Positions 54,673 through 61,617 of a DNA stretch of 64,000 nucleotides are shown piece after piece. The stretch's first letter is position 1; each line of letters opens with the position of its first letter. The notes beneath the pieces were generated by a model that searched no databases, was not told where the DNA came from, and saw only the letters and a program-made list of their open reading frames with translations. The DNA comes from Pseudanabaena cinerea FACHB-1277 (GTDB lineage: Bacteria; Cyanobacteriota; Cyanobacteriia; Pseudanabaenales; Pseudanabaenaceae). The position numbers and the translations under genes were made by a program. The stretch spans positions 1 to 64,000 of the forward strand of contig NZ_JACJPY010000015.1 of the NCBI RefSeq assembly GCF_014696345.1, given 5' to 3'.

Positions 54673-54752
54673 GATTAGGCAGGATTTTTCTGTATAACAC
54701 GCTGTATAGGGTAAATAGCCAGAATTTTTCTGTATAACACCCCCTACAGGGT
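54673..54752. repeat. Two tandem copies of a 40-bp unit
   Basis: Copies at 54673-54712 and 54713-54752 share TAG-CAG-ATTTTTCTGTATAACAC and end in TA-AGGGT. A third partial copy starts at 54753 and a related stretch is at about 54801-54832. No gene lies in 54600-54881. The region marks the change from core to accessory DNA. Confidence 0.8.
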
Positions 54753-54881
54753 GATTAGCCAGCATCTTGACTTTCAGCCTATATCGCCTATAGTTACATT
54801 AGACAGAATTTTTCCGTCTAATACATAGTTGACTGATTTCCATCTCAGTAGGTAGAGAAATACAGATTCTTGGGACTTTAG

Positions 54882-55460
54882 ATGATAGAAAATTACAAAC
54901 TGCCAAGAAAGATACGCAAAAATTTAGAAAAAGAGATTGAATCATCTGAAGTGATTCAATGGATTGAGCAACCTATTCCCCGTATTTTGACACGATCCAC
55001 GGTGGGTACTTGCTTGGTTTTGCTGTTTTCCTTAGCCTTCTTTTCGTTTGTTGGTTATGGTACGTATGAGCAATTCAAAAATGCACGAATACCTATAAAT
55101 GAATTTCCGCAGGTAAGCGGCGTTTTAATCCCTCTAGTTGCAGTTGTTATTCAGTTAATTCTAATCGTACTAATCCCGTTTCTTAATTGGCTAGAAGCAG
55201 TTCAAAGCGTCTATGTAATAACTAATAAACGAGCCTTTGTTCTTAAAGTTGGAGCATCTAAAACAGTGACATCTTTCTTTTTTCCCGATCTTAGGGTTAT
55301 CTTGCGACGTGAGAATAAAGATGGCAGCGGTGACATTATTGTCTATATTCATCAATCAAAGGACTATGATGGAGATACGGTAACTGAGGAAATAGGATTT
55401 AAGCAGGTTCGCAACGTCAAGTCATTCGAGAATATGTTGCGTTACCCAAATGGCACTTAA
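54882..55460 (+). CDS. Membrane protein with C-terminal PH-like domain
   Basis: The protein has 192 residues. A polar start (KLPRKIRKNLEKEIESSEVIQWIEQP) is followed by two transmembrane helices (about 43-63 and 80-107). A beta-rich tail reads VYVITNKRAFVLK...FFFPDLRVILRRENKDGSGDIIVY. That tail has the bacterial PH-like (bPH2/YdbS) pattern, in which the phrase Y-x-x-T-x-x-R-x-x-x is typical. The role is unknown. The start is preceded by a short leader with no strong ribosome-binding site. Confidence 0.65.
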   Translation: MIENYKLPRKIRKNLEKEIESSEVIQWIEQPIPRILTRSTVGTCLVLLFSLAFFSFVGYGTYEQFKNARIPINEFPQVSGVLIPLVAVVIQLILIVLIPFLNWLEAVQSVYVITNKRAFVLKVGASKTVTSFFFPDLRVILRRENKDGSGDIIVYIHQSKDYDGDTVTEEIGFKQVRNVKSFENMLRYPNGT

Positions 55461-55463
55461 ATA

Positions 55464-55649
55464 CTAACCCTTACTAGCAGTGCGATCGCGGATCTTGTAG
55501 GGTGGTGCGATTCGATTAGCGCGAAACACGGTAAACAGTCCGTAGATAAACGCTAGAGCCAAGTCTCCTAAGACTAGCTTAACCGTCCAGACGATGAGAG
55601 TGAAAGTCTCTCCGTCTAAACTCAAGACTGACTCCTTACCTGCCCACAT
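55464..55649 (-). CDS. Possible small one-helix membrane protein
   Basis: From the ATG at 55649 a 61-residue frame gives MWAGKESVLSLDGE, a hydrophobic helix (FTLIVWTVKLVLGDLALAFIYGLF) and a basic tail (RANRIAPPYKIRDR). No family is recognised. The frame remains open upstream to 55712, without support. It ends three bases from the opposing gene. Its tail crosses a HIP1 site. Confidence 0.35.
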   Translation of the reverse strand: MWAGKESVLSLDGETFTLIVWTVKLVLGDLALAFIYGLFTVFRANRIAPPYKIRDRTASKG

Positions 55650-55974
55650 TGAGTAAGCTCGGACTTTACAGGATGAAGTTGGGAACAGGGTGAAAACAGA
55701 CACTAATTGCAAATGACACTGGCGCTAACAGAGAGTCCCCAAGATGAAACCGAGCCTAAAAAAGCAACCTACGAGAAGGCAGCCGCAATATTAAAGACTG
55801 ACCTCGCCAGAGATAAGTATCCCGCCGCACCATCACCCTAGTAGCGGCAAGAGTGCGATCGCCTATCTTGTAGGGTGCGTTAATCAAATCTAACGAACTT
55901 TTTTTAGTGCAAAATGTAAGGATTCATAGTTATAGAAAGCTATAATGGCATTGTAAATTAACAACGCAAAATCT
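55650..55974. other. Intergenic stretch with short frame and dispersed repeat
   Basis: A 42-codon frame at 55713-55841 (MTLALTESPQDETEPKKATY, helical) has no ribosome-binding site and no recognised homologue. A copy of the GTGCGATCGC...TAGGGTGCGTTA repeat lies at 55853-55903. Nothing else is seen before the next ATG at 55975. Confidence 0.4.
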
Positions 55975-56271
55975 ATGGCAGTTCGTCAACGGCGCTACAG
56001 CAAAGAAGAATTAGCTCGGCGTGGACAAGAACTCTATGAATCCACCATTCGGCAGCAAGTTGAAACTGGCAACTCTGACAAAATCGTAGCGATTGATATT
56101 GAAACAGGAGCCTTTGAAGTCGCCGATCATGTTTTGCCAGCAACTAACCAATTATTCAAGCGATATCCTGATGCTCAACCTTGGGTTATCCGCATTGGAC
56201 ATCGTGCAGTTTATCACTTTGGCTCACGGAGTTTGGTGAAGTGCGATCGCCGATCTTGTAGGGTGCGTTAA
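55975..56271 (+). CDS. Small conserved protein with C-terminus replaced by a repeat
   Basis: The 98 residues begin MAVRQRRYSKEELARRGQELYE and contain KIVAIDIETGAFEVADHVLPATNQLFKRYPDAQPWVIRIGHRAVYHFG. This pattern is common among small cyanobacterial proteins of unknown function that precede toxin- or protease-like genes. The last residues (KCDRRSCRVR-stop) are encoded by the GTGCGATCGC-GTAGGGTGCGTTA repeat at 56241-56298, so the natural end was probably overwritten. A truncated paralogue starts at 60682. Confidence 0.65.
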   Translation: MAVRQRRYSKEELARRGQELYESTIRQQVETGNSDKIVAIDIETGAFEVADHVLPATNQLFKRYPDAQPWVIRIGHRAVYHFGSRSLVKCDRRSCRVR

Positions 56272-56298
56272 TGAAATGTAACGCACCTTATTTTTGTC
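56241..56298 (+). repeat. Dispersed repeat copy
   Basis: GTGCGATCGCCGATCTTGTA, then GGGTGCGTTAATGAAATG and TAACGCACC. It is nearly identical to 60544-60601 and similar to 55853-55903. The GGTGCGTTA/TAACGCACC arms form a hairpin. It supplies the last codons of the gene before it. Confidence 0.85.
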
Positions 56299-56342
56299 GT
56301 AACAAAAGCAGTTAAGCAAGTTTTCTTGCCGCTTGTTTTTCC

Positions 56343-56358
56343 GTATCTCATAGGATAC
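56343..56358. promoter_or_regulatory. Candidate operator ahead of higBA
   Basis: The inverted repeat GTATC-TCATAG-GATAC ends ten bases before the toxin ATG and overlaps a possible -10 (TAGGAT, 56351-56356). Antitoxins of the HigA group bind such palindromes to repress their own operon; this is inference from position and symmetry. Confidence 0.35.
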
Positions 56359-56367
56359 ACTTAAAGC

Positions 56368-56658
56368 ATGATTGAAATTCGGGAAACTGAAATCTATTTG
56401 CGGTGGTTTAAATCACTGCGCGATCGGGAAGCTAGGGCTCGTATCGACATTCGTATTCGGCGGTTGTCTATGGGTAATCCTGGTGACGTGAAACCGATAG
56501 GAAAAGGTGTATCAGAACTTCGCATTGACTATGGTGCAGGATATCGAGTGTATTTCATCCAACGAGGGGATACGTTAGTTATCTTGCTTGCAGGCGGAGA
56601 TAAACGTACACAAGATCGGGATATCAAAACAGCTTTAGACTTATCACAAAACCTATAG
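56368..56658 (+). CDS. HigB/RelE-superfamily toxin (addiction module killer protein)
   Basis: This 96-residue basic protein has WFKSLRDREARARIDIRIRRLSMGNPGDVKPIGKGVSELRIDYGAGYRVYFIQRGDTLVILLAGGDKRTQDRDI. This is the TIGR02683-type HigB-like killer protein pattern with the RID-GaGYRVYF core and the C-terminal GGdK-tQ-rDI. It probably cleaves mRNA at ribosomes. Toxin-first order, as usual for HigBA. The antitoxin follows after eight bases. Confidence 0.92.
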   Translation: MIEIRETEIYLRWFKSLRDREARARIDIRIRRLSMGNPGDVKPIGKGVSELRIDYGAGYRVYFIQRGDTLVILLAGGDKRTQDRDIKTALDLSQNL

Positions 56659-56666
56659 GAGATCTT

Positions 56667-56954
56667 ATGAACAAAGTTTCAACCCATCTTTGGGATGTAG
56701 CAGAACATCTGGAAACCAAAGAAGATATGGCAGCTTATCTTGAAGCAGCTCTTGAAGACGGCGATCCTAATCTAGTGGTAGCAGCCTTAGGGGATATTGC
56801 TCGATCTAAGGGAATGACAAATATTGCGCGTGAAACAGGATTAGGACGAGAAAGCCTCTATAAATCTTTGTCACTCGAAGGTAATCCAGAATTTGCCACT
56901 GTTTTAAGAGTTATACAATCACTTGGTATCCGTTTACGAGCTACGCCCGTATAG
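56667..56954 (+). CDS. HigA-like antitoxin (XRE helix-turn-helix)
   Basis: The 95 residues hold an N-terminal helical part (LWDVAEHLETKEDMAAYLEAALEDGDPNLVVAALGDIARSKG) and an HTH (MTNIARETGLGRESLYKSLSLEGNPEFATVLRVIQSLGIRL). This fits TIGR02684 addiction-module antidotes. GGAG lies seven bases before the start. The stop is two bases from the R'' box of the first attC site. Confidence 0.92.
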   Translation: MNKVSTHLWDVAEHLETKEDMAAYLEAALEDGDPNLVVAALGDIARSKGMTNIARETGLGRESLYKSLSLEGNPEFATVLRVIQSLGIRLRATPV

Positions 56955-56956
56955 GA

Positions 56957-57042
56957 GTCTAACACTGCGTTGGAGCCGACCTCTCAAAAGTGATCTGTAA
57001 AAGTCTAAACTTGGCGGCGGCGGCTCAACTTTACCGTTATGC
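56957..57042 (+). other. attC site 1
   Basis: This 86-bp site has R'' GTCTAAC (56957-56963), L'' arm TTGGAGCCG, L' arm CGGCTCAA and R' GTTATGC (57036-57042). The arms pair except for the extra G in TTG-G-AGCCG, the extrahelical base that sets strand choice. R' fits the next site's R'' (GCATAAC). Confidence 0.88.
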
Positions 57043-57063
57043 GTCAAGCGTAAGGTGAGTAAA

Positions 57064-57558
57064 ATGAGTTGCGTTGCGAAGTTTAGAGCAGTTTTTGGAA
57101 TTTTTATTCTGTCCAGTATTTATGGCGTTGCTCAGCCCTTGAGAGCGGAAGTTCCCAACCCTGGTGTTCCTGATTTCATCTATCAAACTGAAGGACAACC
57201 AGTCATTGCTACTTTTTTTGGTCGAGGAGAATCTTACGCACTCGGTTGTATGCGATTGAGAAATCTGTGGAGCAGTGTCCCAACGAAATTACTTAGTTCT
57301 GATTCTTTTAGGGGCATACTTGACTCATATCCGATTGTTGCCGATATCCCCTGTAATGGGAACGTAAGAGCTTATGCACCGAAAGGTGAGCCTGGTGCAT
57401 TAGTCTTTAAAAATCGAGATGGACAACTTTGCCGACACTACGTCAATAGTACTGACTGGTTTGTCGCCACAAGAGCAGGAGGAGAAATCCCAATTACAGC
57501 CGAGCAATTCAGACAAGATGTACCCTGTCGTGGCTCTGATTTTAGAGTGAGCCGCTAG
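57064..57558 (+). CDS. Exported protein of unknown function (cassette cargo)
   Basis: The protein is 164 residues from the ATG at 57064, preceded by AAGGTG; a GTG nine bases upstream lacks this spacing. A signal peptide (hydrophobic about 10-24, cleavage near LRA-EV) leads to a mature part with four cysteines (ALGCMRLRN, DIPCNGN, QLCRHYV, DVPCRGS), which may form two disulfides. No family is recognised. It starts 22 bases after attC1, as a cassette gene does. A toxin-antitoxin pair follows 44 bases downstream. Confidence 0.65.
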   Translation: MSCVAKFRAVFGIFILSSIYGVAQPLRAEVPNPGVPDFIYQTEGQPVIATFFGRGESYALGCMRLRNLWSSVPTKLLSSDSFRGILDSYPIVADIPCNGNVRAYAPKGEPGALVFKNRDGQLCRHYVNSTDWFVATRAGGEIPITAEQFRQDVPCRGSDFRVSR

Positions 57559-57602
57559 TTCTCAAGCGGATTAGGCTAAGATTATGGGCAGGAGGTCTAA
57601 TT

Positions 57603-57827
57603 ATGAAAACTACTGCCCAAGAAATCTACGCTCAAGTAGTTCATGTTCTCTCGCCAACAGAGCGACTACGATTAGCAACGCTCATTCTTAACGAGCTTGT
57701 TGGGCAACAGCTAACATCTGTCGATCAAAGCGATACCTGGACTGACGAAGATCAGATTGATCTTGTGAATTTTTCACTACGGTATGCGGCTACAACTTTC
57801 TCTGATGTCGAGGGGGTTGAATTGTGA
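57603..57827 (+). CDS. Antitoxin of a PemK/MazF-type pair
   Basis: The 74-residue acidic protein begins MKTTAQEIYAQVVHVLSPTERLRLATLILNELV, a helical pattern common in short cyanobacterial antitoxins. It ends in an acidic, disordered toxin-binding tail (WTDEDQIDLVNFSLRYAATTFSDVEGVEL). AGGAGG is nine bases upstream. It overlaps the toxin gene by four bases (GTGA). Identity as antitoxin rests on this context. Confidence 0.75.
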   Translation: MKTTAQEIYAQVVHVLSPTERLRLATLILNELVGQQLTSVDQSDTWTDEDQIDLVNFSLRYAATTFSDVEGVEL

Positions 57828-58177
57828 CGCTTTGTCCCGGAGATTTAGTTACAGTTGATTTTCCTGGTGTAACAGGAGTTAAACGCCGTCCGGCTGTAGT
57901 CTTGTCATCAGATACCTACCATTCACTTCGACCAGACGTGATAGTTGGACTTATTACAACTCAGACCAAGGTACTAGGAGTTACAGATTATGTGCTTCAG
58001 GACTGGGCATCGGCAGGATTACGATCTGCTTCAATGTTTCGTTCCTTTATCGTGACTCTGCCACCATCTGCGAATTTAGTTGTAATTGGGCATTTATCGG
58101 AGCGTGATTGGCAAGGGGTTAAGGCTTGTGTCAAAATATCGCTTTCAACTTTAGATAACACAACACCGCAAGAGTAA
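57824..58177 (+). CDS. PemK/MazF-like mRNA interferase toxin
   Basis: This 117-residue toxin has the PemK/MazF fold start PGDLVTVDFPGVTGVKRRPAVVLSSDTYH. DVIVGLITTQ, LRSASMFRSFIVTLP and HLSERDWQGVKACV follow. The loop with the conserved R-PAVVLS and the later S-x-x-R-F fits sequence-specific RNA cleavage. It starts with GTG. It ends 27 bases before attC2. Confidence 0.88.
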   Translation: MTLCPGDLVTVDFPGVTGVKRRPAVVLSSDTYHSLRPDVIVGLITTQTKVLGVTDYVLQDWASAGLRSASMFRSFIVTLPPSANLVVIGHLSERDWQGVKACVKISLSTLDNTTPQE

Positions 58178-58204
58178 GTACTGCCACTCTTTATGCCCAA
58201 TGCT

Positions 58205-58293
58205 GCATAACAATCCCGTTGCACACCGACCGGATAGAGTCTCTTCGTTGAGTCCGAGAAGTTACTAGCGGCGGGTGAACGGGGTCGTTAGAC
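58205..58293 (+). other. attC site 2
   Basis: This 89-bp site has R'' GCATAAC (58205-58211), the exact reverse complement of R' of attC1. Left arm CCCGTTGCACACCG and right arm CGGGTGAACGGGG pair with an extra G after CCCGTT. R' is GTTAGAC (58287-58293). Arm sequences differ from the other four sites, but structure is the same. Confidence 0.85.
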
Positions 58294-58401
58294 TGCCAGT
58301 TTATTTATCAAAGTGCAATTGAGAACTTCGAGAAATTGTTGATTGACAATCAGTTTGGTAGTGACTGGATAGTTCGCGTCGGCAAAAATATTTGATTTAC
58401 T

Positions 58402-59115
58402 ATGAAATCACAAATCAAGTTCCTCAAGTTTCTTCTCATTGGTTTTCTTCTCAGTATCATCTTAATGTTTGCGGTTCCTAGTGTTGCAGAAACATTTTTA
58501 AATACTGCATACATCCGTCCTCGAACTCTTGTTTTTGCCAAGGGCAATTTTTGGGTGTATGCTCACAACAACTTCAGTCCATCGCAGCAAACAATGATTA
58601 AATCAGCATCGAATAAGCTGCACGAACAGATGAATAATCCAAGTCAAAGATCAAAGCTTATAGACTGCGGTTTGCGGAGAACTGTTAGAGCCAAGCCTAG
58701 CAAACAAGTCGTTGATAATCAGCTAAAACAAGTGTTTGTTAACCCTGCTAGTGGCAACCGTCCAATTAAAGCAACTGTTGCCTATATGTGGGGAGAGAAA
58801 GAAGTCGTTGGAAGAGGCACACTTGGATCTGGCGAGTTTCCAGAGAAAGGCGATCTTTTGAGGGTCGCATTCAATTCAGATTATTTCGGTGATAGCTCTC
58901 AATTTTCTCTAAGAAATGATGTTGACTATTGGTCTGCTACGTTATTGCATGAAATACTTCACAACTTAGGCTATGAACACCCACAACCCAAGGGAGACTT
59001 TATCACAGAGTTCGATTTGTGTGTTAACTTCAATGGCTCTATTCCTCAGAGGTTCGGCTTGAACGGCGGCACAGAGGACAATATCGATGATGTGTATTTC
59101 AGAATGAGAAAATAG
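58402..59115 (+). CDS. Secreted metzincin-like zinc metalloprotease (cassette cargo)
   Basis: The protein has 237 residues with a signal peptide or anchor (hydrophobic about 9-28, cleavage near VAE). At about 192-202 it has HEILHNLGYEH, the full HExxHxxGxxH zinc motif of metzincins, within LLHEILHNLGYEHPQPKGDF. The N-terminal half (FSPSQQTMIKSASNKLHEQMN, VNPASGNRPIKATVAYMWGE) is a mixed alpha/beta region. A Met-turn cannot be clearly located. No close family is recognised. It is the first gene of its cassette, 109 bases after attC2. A repeat hairpin follows. Confidence 0.7.
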   Translation: MKSQIKFLKFLLIGFLLSIILMFAVPSVAETFLNTAYIRPRTLVFAKGNFWVYAHNNFSPSQQTMIKSASNKLHEQMNNPSQRSKLIDCGLRRTVRAKPSKQVVDNQLKQVFVNPASGNRPIKATVAYMWGEKEVVGRGTLGSGEFPEKGDLLRVAFNSDYFGDSSQFSLRNDVDYWSATLLHEILHNLGYEHPQPKGDFITEFDLCVNFNGSIPQRFGLNGGTEDNIDDVYFRMRK

Positions 59116-59119
59116 CTAG

Positions 59120-59155
59120 TAGGGTGCATTTATGAAATTTAATGCACCTCATTTT
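59120..59155 (+). repeat. Dispersed hairpin repeat, diverged copy
   Basis: TAGGGTGCATTTATGAAATT then TAATGCACCTCATTTTTG resembles the GTAGGGTGCGTTA family with GC changed to AT. GGTGCATT pairs with AATGCACC. It probably terminates the protease gene. Confidence 0.7.
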
Positions 59156-59258
59156 TGTTCGTATGGACAGTTATTTGAACACAATTACAATTTTTTAGTT
59201 AGACTAGAGTAAATTTTTCCATTACTCAACTGAACTGATTTTCAATCTAGGAGCAGCC

Positions 59259-59471
59259 ATGCTAGACACAGCAACTCTTGAGAGACGCTTGACAAACCTT
59301 GAACAGGTTGTTTTTGACCTCCAGCATAAATTTGACAGTAAGCCTGTCTCTGACAATTGGTTAGATAGACTTATTGGTTCAATTTCTGATGATGCAGCTT
59401 TTCTTGAAGCTCTAGAATACGGACGCGCATTTCGGCAGTCTGACAAACCTATTGATGAGATTGGCCAGTAA
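59259..59471 (+). CDS. Antitoxin of a VapC-like PIN pair
   Basis: The 70 residues start MLDTATLERRLTNLEQVVFDLQHKF, a short coiled coil. NWLDRLIGSISDDAAFLEALEYGRAFRQSDKP follows, a stretch common in cyanobacterial antitoxins before PIN toxins. AGGAG lies eight bases upstream. The toxin starts two bases after its stop. Confidence 0.78.
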   Translation: MLDTATLERRLTNLEQVVFDLQHKFDSKPVSDNWLDRLIGSISDDAAFLEALEYGRAFRQSDKPIDEIGQ

Positions 59472-59473
59472 AC

Positions 59474-59902
59474 GTGAAATATTTGTTCGATACCGACCAC
59501 ATCAGTTTTCTGCAACGCCGATCTAGTTTAGAGTTTAGCCGATTAACTTTGAGGATGTCCCAACATTCGATCGCAGACTTTGGCTTATCGGTTATTAGCT
59601 TCCATGAGCAAATAATTGGCGCTCACAGCTTCATCAATCGCGCTCAGAACAATACTGATTTGGCTCGTGGATATGCGCTGTTGTCAGAAACTCTTAACGG
59701 TTTCGCAAAAGCTCCAGTTTTACCATTTGATGCTGAAGCAATTGAAATATTTGATGAGATGAGGAGTCAGAAAGTTCGTGTAGCTACGATGGACTTGAGA
59801 ATTGCAGCGATCGCCATTTCCAACAATTTAGTTTTACTTACCCGAAATACTGGCGATTTTAGCAAAGTTCCAAACTTAATAATCGAAGATTGGACAGTGT
59901 AG
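59474..59902 (+). CDS. VapC-like PIN-domain ribonuclease toxin
   Basis: This 142-residue toxin starts with GTG: KYLFDTDHISFLQR with the first acidic residues (Asp6, Asp8). The central part has SVISFHEQIIGA with Glu, and the end has RVATMDLRIAAIAISNNLVLLTRNTGDFSKVPNLIIEDW with Asp residues completing the Mg site. It should cleave RNA. It ends eight bases before attC3. Confidence 0.92.
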   Translation: MKYLFDTDHISFLQRRSSLEFSRLTLRMSQHSIADFGLSVISFHEQIIGAHSFINRAQNNTDLARGYALLSETLNGFAKAPVLPFDAEAIEIFDEMRSQKVRVATMDLRIAAIAISNNLVLLTRNTGDFSKVPNLIIEDWTV

Positions 59903-59910
59903 CGCAGAAG

Positions 59911-59995
59911 GTCTAACACTGCGTTGGAGCGGACGGATGAAAAGTCCTAATGTAATGAAAAACTCATCTGCCGCCGCTCAACTTTACCGTTAGAC
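59911..59995 (+). other. attC site 3
   Basis: This 85-bp site has R'' GTCTAAC (59911-59917), complementary to R' of attC2. TTGGAGCGG pairs with CCGCTCAA with the extra G. R' is GTTAGAC (59989-59995). Here R'' and R' pair with each other as well, so the two neighbouring cassettes carry the same box type. Confidence 0.88.
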
Positions 59996-60040
59996 TGTCA
60001 CGTTGAAATCACGAAACGTAATAATCACCAAAATAGTAAG

Positions 60041-60544
60041 ATGTCAAACTATCAATTCGTATCCATTACATGTGTTACCCCCTCAACGGGTGTAAGTGGT
60101 ATTGCAACAGCTGTTATTACGACAATTTCTTCCACATTAGGAGGAACGATTGCTGGATCTTTGGCTGCTCTAACTGGCCCCGGTGCTGTTTTAGCGTCTG
60201 TGGGTGGATCTGTCGCTGGCACTTTAGTCGGTAAAGGCGCAGGAAGCTTACTAGAATCGATTGGTCAGGCATTTCCAGATAATTTGTACATCGAAGTCGA
60301 TGGCAAAAAGGCTTGGCCTAGTGGCAAATATCAGAACATTAATGCTGGCGACAAAATTACGCCACCTATTCAAGGGGCATTCGATCATCCCACTAAGGTA
60401 ACGCTTAAAGAATGAGATGTATTTGGTGATGATAATCTAGGCGAATTTATCATTAACCCGATGCAAAAAGGTAATGGGCTTGCGTATCTTGTTGCTAATC
60501 CTAAAGAGGGGGATGTTTACGAAGTTGTGCTGAATATCTCATAG
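60041..60544 (+). pseudogene. Glycine-rich protein gene with internal TGA (cassette cargo)
   Basis: The first 124 codons read MSNYQFVSITCVTP, a glycine/alanine-rich hydrophobic region (GTIAGSLAALTGPGAVLASVG and repeats, glycine-zipper-like) and IYVDGKKAWPSG-like IEVDGKKAWPSGKYQNINAGD. A TGA at 60413-60415 stops the frame. The same frame continues DVFGDDNLGEFIINPMQ, GLAYLVANPKEGDVYEVVLNIS to TAG at 60542. The conserved look of the second half shows that the ancestor was about 166 residues. Membrane insertion is suggested by the glycine zipper. Function is unknown. Confidence 0.72.
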
Positions 60545-60601
60545 TGCGATCGCCGATCTTGTAGGGTGCGTTAATGAAATGTAACGCACCTTGTTTTTGT
60601 T
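60544..60601 (+). repeat. Dispersed repeat copy
   Basis: It is nearly identical to 56241-56298 (GTGCGATCGCCGATCTTGTA then GGGTGCGTTAATGAAATG). It begins in the stop codon of the preceding gene. A fragment of the gene that follows or precedes the other copy (MAVRQ) lies 80 bases downstream. Confidence 0.85.
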
Positions 60602-60681
60602 TTAATCAAAGCAATCTATTCAGAGCAGTTCTGGTCAGTTATAATACCAGATAAGGCAATGACCGAGGAAAATTCATAATC

Positions 60682-60750
60682 ATGGCAGTGCGTCAATCAC
60701 GCTATGGCAGAGAAGAATTTGCCCAACGAGTCAATGATTTTTCGGTTTAG
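60682..60750 (+). pseudogene. N-terminal remnant of the MAVRQ small-protein family
   Basis: ATG at 60682 starts MAVRQSRYGREEFAQRVNDF then SV-stop, 22 codons, clearly related to the start of the 98-residue protein at 55975 (MAVRQRRYSKEELARRG). The rest is missing. It is a truncated paralogue trapped in cassette D. Confidence 0.75.
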
Positions 60751-60775
60751 TGCTAACATTCTGGAGACATAAACT

Positions 60776-61129
60776 ATGCAACTAGAAGATTACTTTATCT
60801 TTCTTGCAGTCAATGACATTCGCATAAAAAATACGCGAATTGGTATTGAAACAGTTTTGTATGACTACATTTACCGCAGTCGAACACCAGAAGAAATCGC
60901 TAGAACTTACCTATCATTAAGCTTAGAGCAGGTTTATGCCACTGTTCTCTACTATCTCCACAACAAACAAGCGATCAGTGAGTACCTCACTAATTGGCTA
61001 GAATGGGGACACAAAATGAGAGAAGAGCAAAAGCTTAATTCACCGCCAATTTCCGAAAAATTGCGTCAACTTCGCTCTGAACGACTAACATCAGGAAAAT
61101 CCTATGCAAATCAAGTATTTGATGGATGA
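60776..61129 (+). CDS. DUF433 antitoxin
   Basis: The 117 residues show the DUF433 pattern: DIRIKNTRIGIETVLYDYIYRSRTPEEIARTYLSLSLEQVYATVLYYLHN, a winged HTH used by antitoxins of DUF5615 toxins. A basic tail follows. It overlaps the start of the toxin frame by 26 bases. As that toxin is broken, this protein has nothing to neutralise and may only be a remnant. Confidence 0.85.
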   Translation: MQLEDYFIFLAVNDIRIKNTRIGIETVLYDYIYRSRTPEEIARTYLSLSLEQVYATVLYYLHNKQAISEYLTNWLEWGHKMREEQKLNSPPISEKLRQLRSERLTSGKSYANQVFDG

Positions 61130-61466
61130 AAATCTCCCTCCAATTTATCAAATACAGCTACGCCGCAAAGAACCTGATTTAGTAGTCTGGGCAATTGGCG
61201 ATCCCAACACACCGCCAAAAGGCACTTTAGATCCAGATATCCTGATTTAGTGTGAAAAATACGACTTTATTCTTGTAACAAATAATCGTAGCTCTATGCC
61301 CATCCATCTAATCGATCATCTTGCTGAAGGGCAGCACATTCCTGGAATCTTCCAAATCAATCCCAGTATGAGCTTGGGTGAAACTATTGAAGAATTAGTA
61401 TTAGCTGCTCTTGCTTATCTGGATGGCGAGTATAGCGATCGGATTTCATATTTGCCATTGCCATAA
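61104..61466 (+). pseudogene. DUF5615 PIN-like toxin with internal TAG
   Basis: The frame begins MQIKYLMDENLPPIYQIQL with the acidic DEN motif, then GDPNTPPKGTLDPDILI. A TAG at 61248-61250 sits where relatives have Trp (ILI-x-CEKYDFILVTNNR), consistent with a TGG to TAG change. The frame continues SMPIHLIDHLAEGQHIPGIF to TAA at 61464. The toxin is inactivated. It ends 30 bases before attC4. Confidence 0.85.
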
Positions 61467-61496
61467 ATTGCTCGCATTAAGTTGCTAGTGAAAGAG

Positions 61497-61586
61497 GTCT
61501 AACACTGCGTTGGATCCGACCAAGTAGAGATAGATAATCTATAAAAGCCGAAGCTTGTCTACGGCGGCTCAACTAGACCGTTATGC
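61497..61586 (+). other. attC site 4
   Basis: This 90-bp site has R'' GTCTAAC (61497-61503), the complement of R' of attC3. TTGGATCCG faces CGGCTCAA; the extra G is kept and one mismatch (T for G) weakens the arm. R' is GTTATGC (61580-61586). Confidence 0.85.
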
Positions 61587-61617
61587 TACAAGTCTAGGTA
61601 ACGGAGTGTTAAAGCTG

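Noticed and set aside
56311-56317. GTTAAGC ahead of higB as an R' box
   Set aside because: It fits the loose consensus but not the complement of R'' of attC1, and no arms are present.
59198-59204. GTTAGAC between the protease and antitoxin genes as a further attC
   Set aside because: No partner R'' box or pairing arms are found upstream within 150 bases; it is a lone seven-base match.
60413-61250. Stop-codon recoding (selenocysteine or read-through) as explanation for in-frame TGA and TAG
   Set aside because: Different stop codons, no recoding element seen, and the setting is a cassette with other debris. Nonsense decay is simpler.
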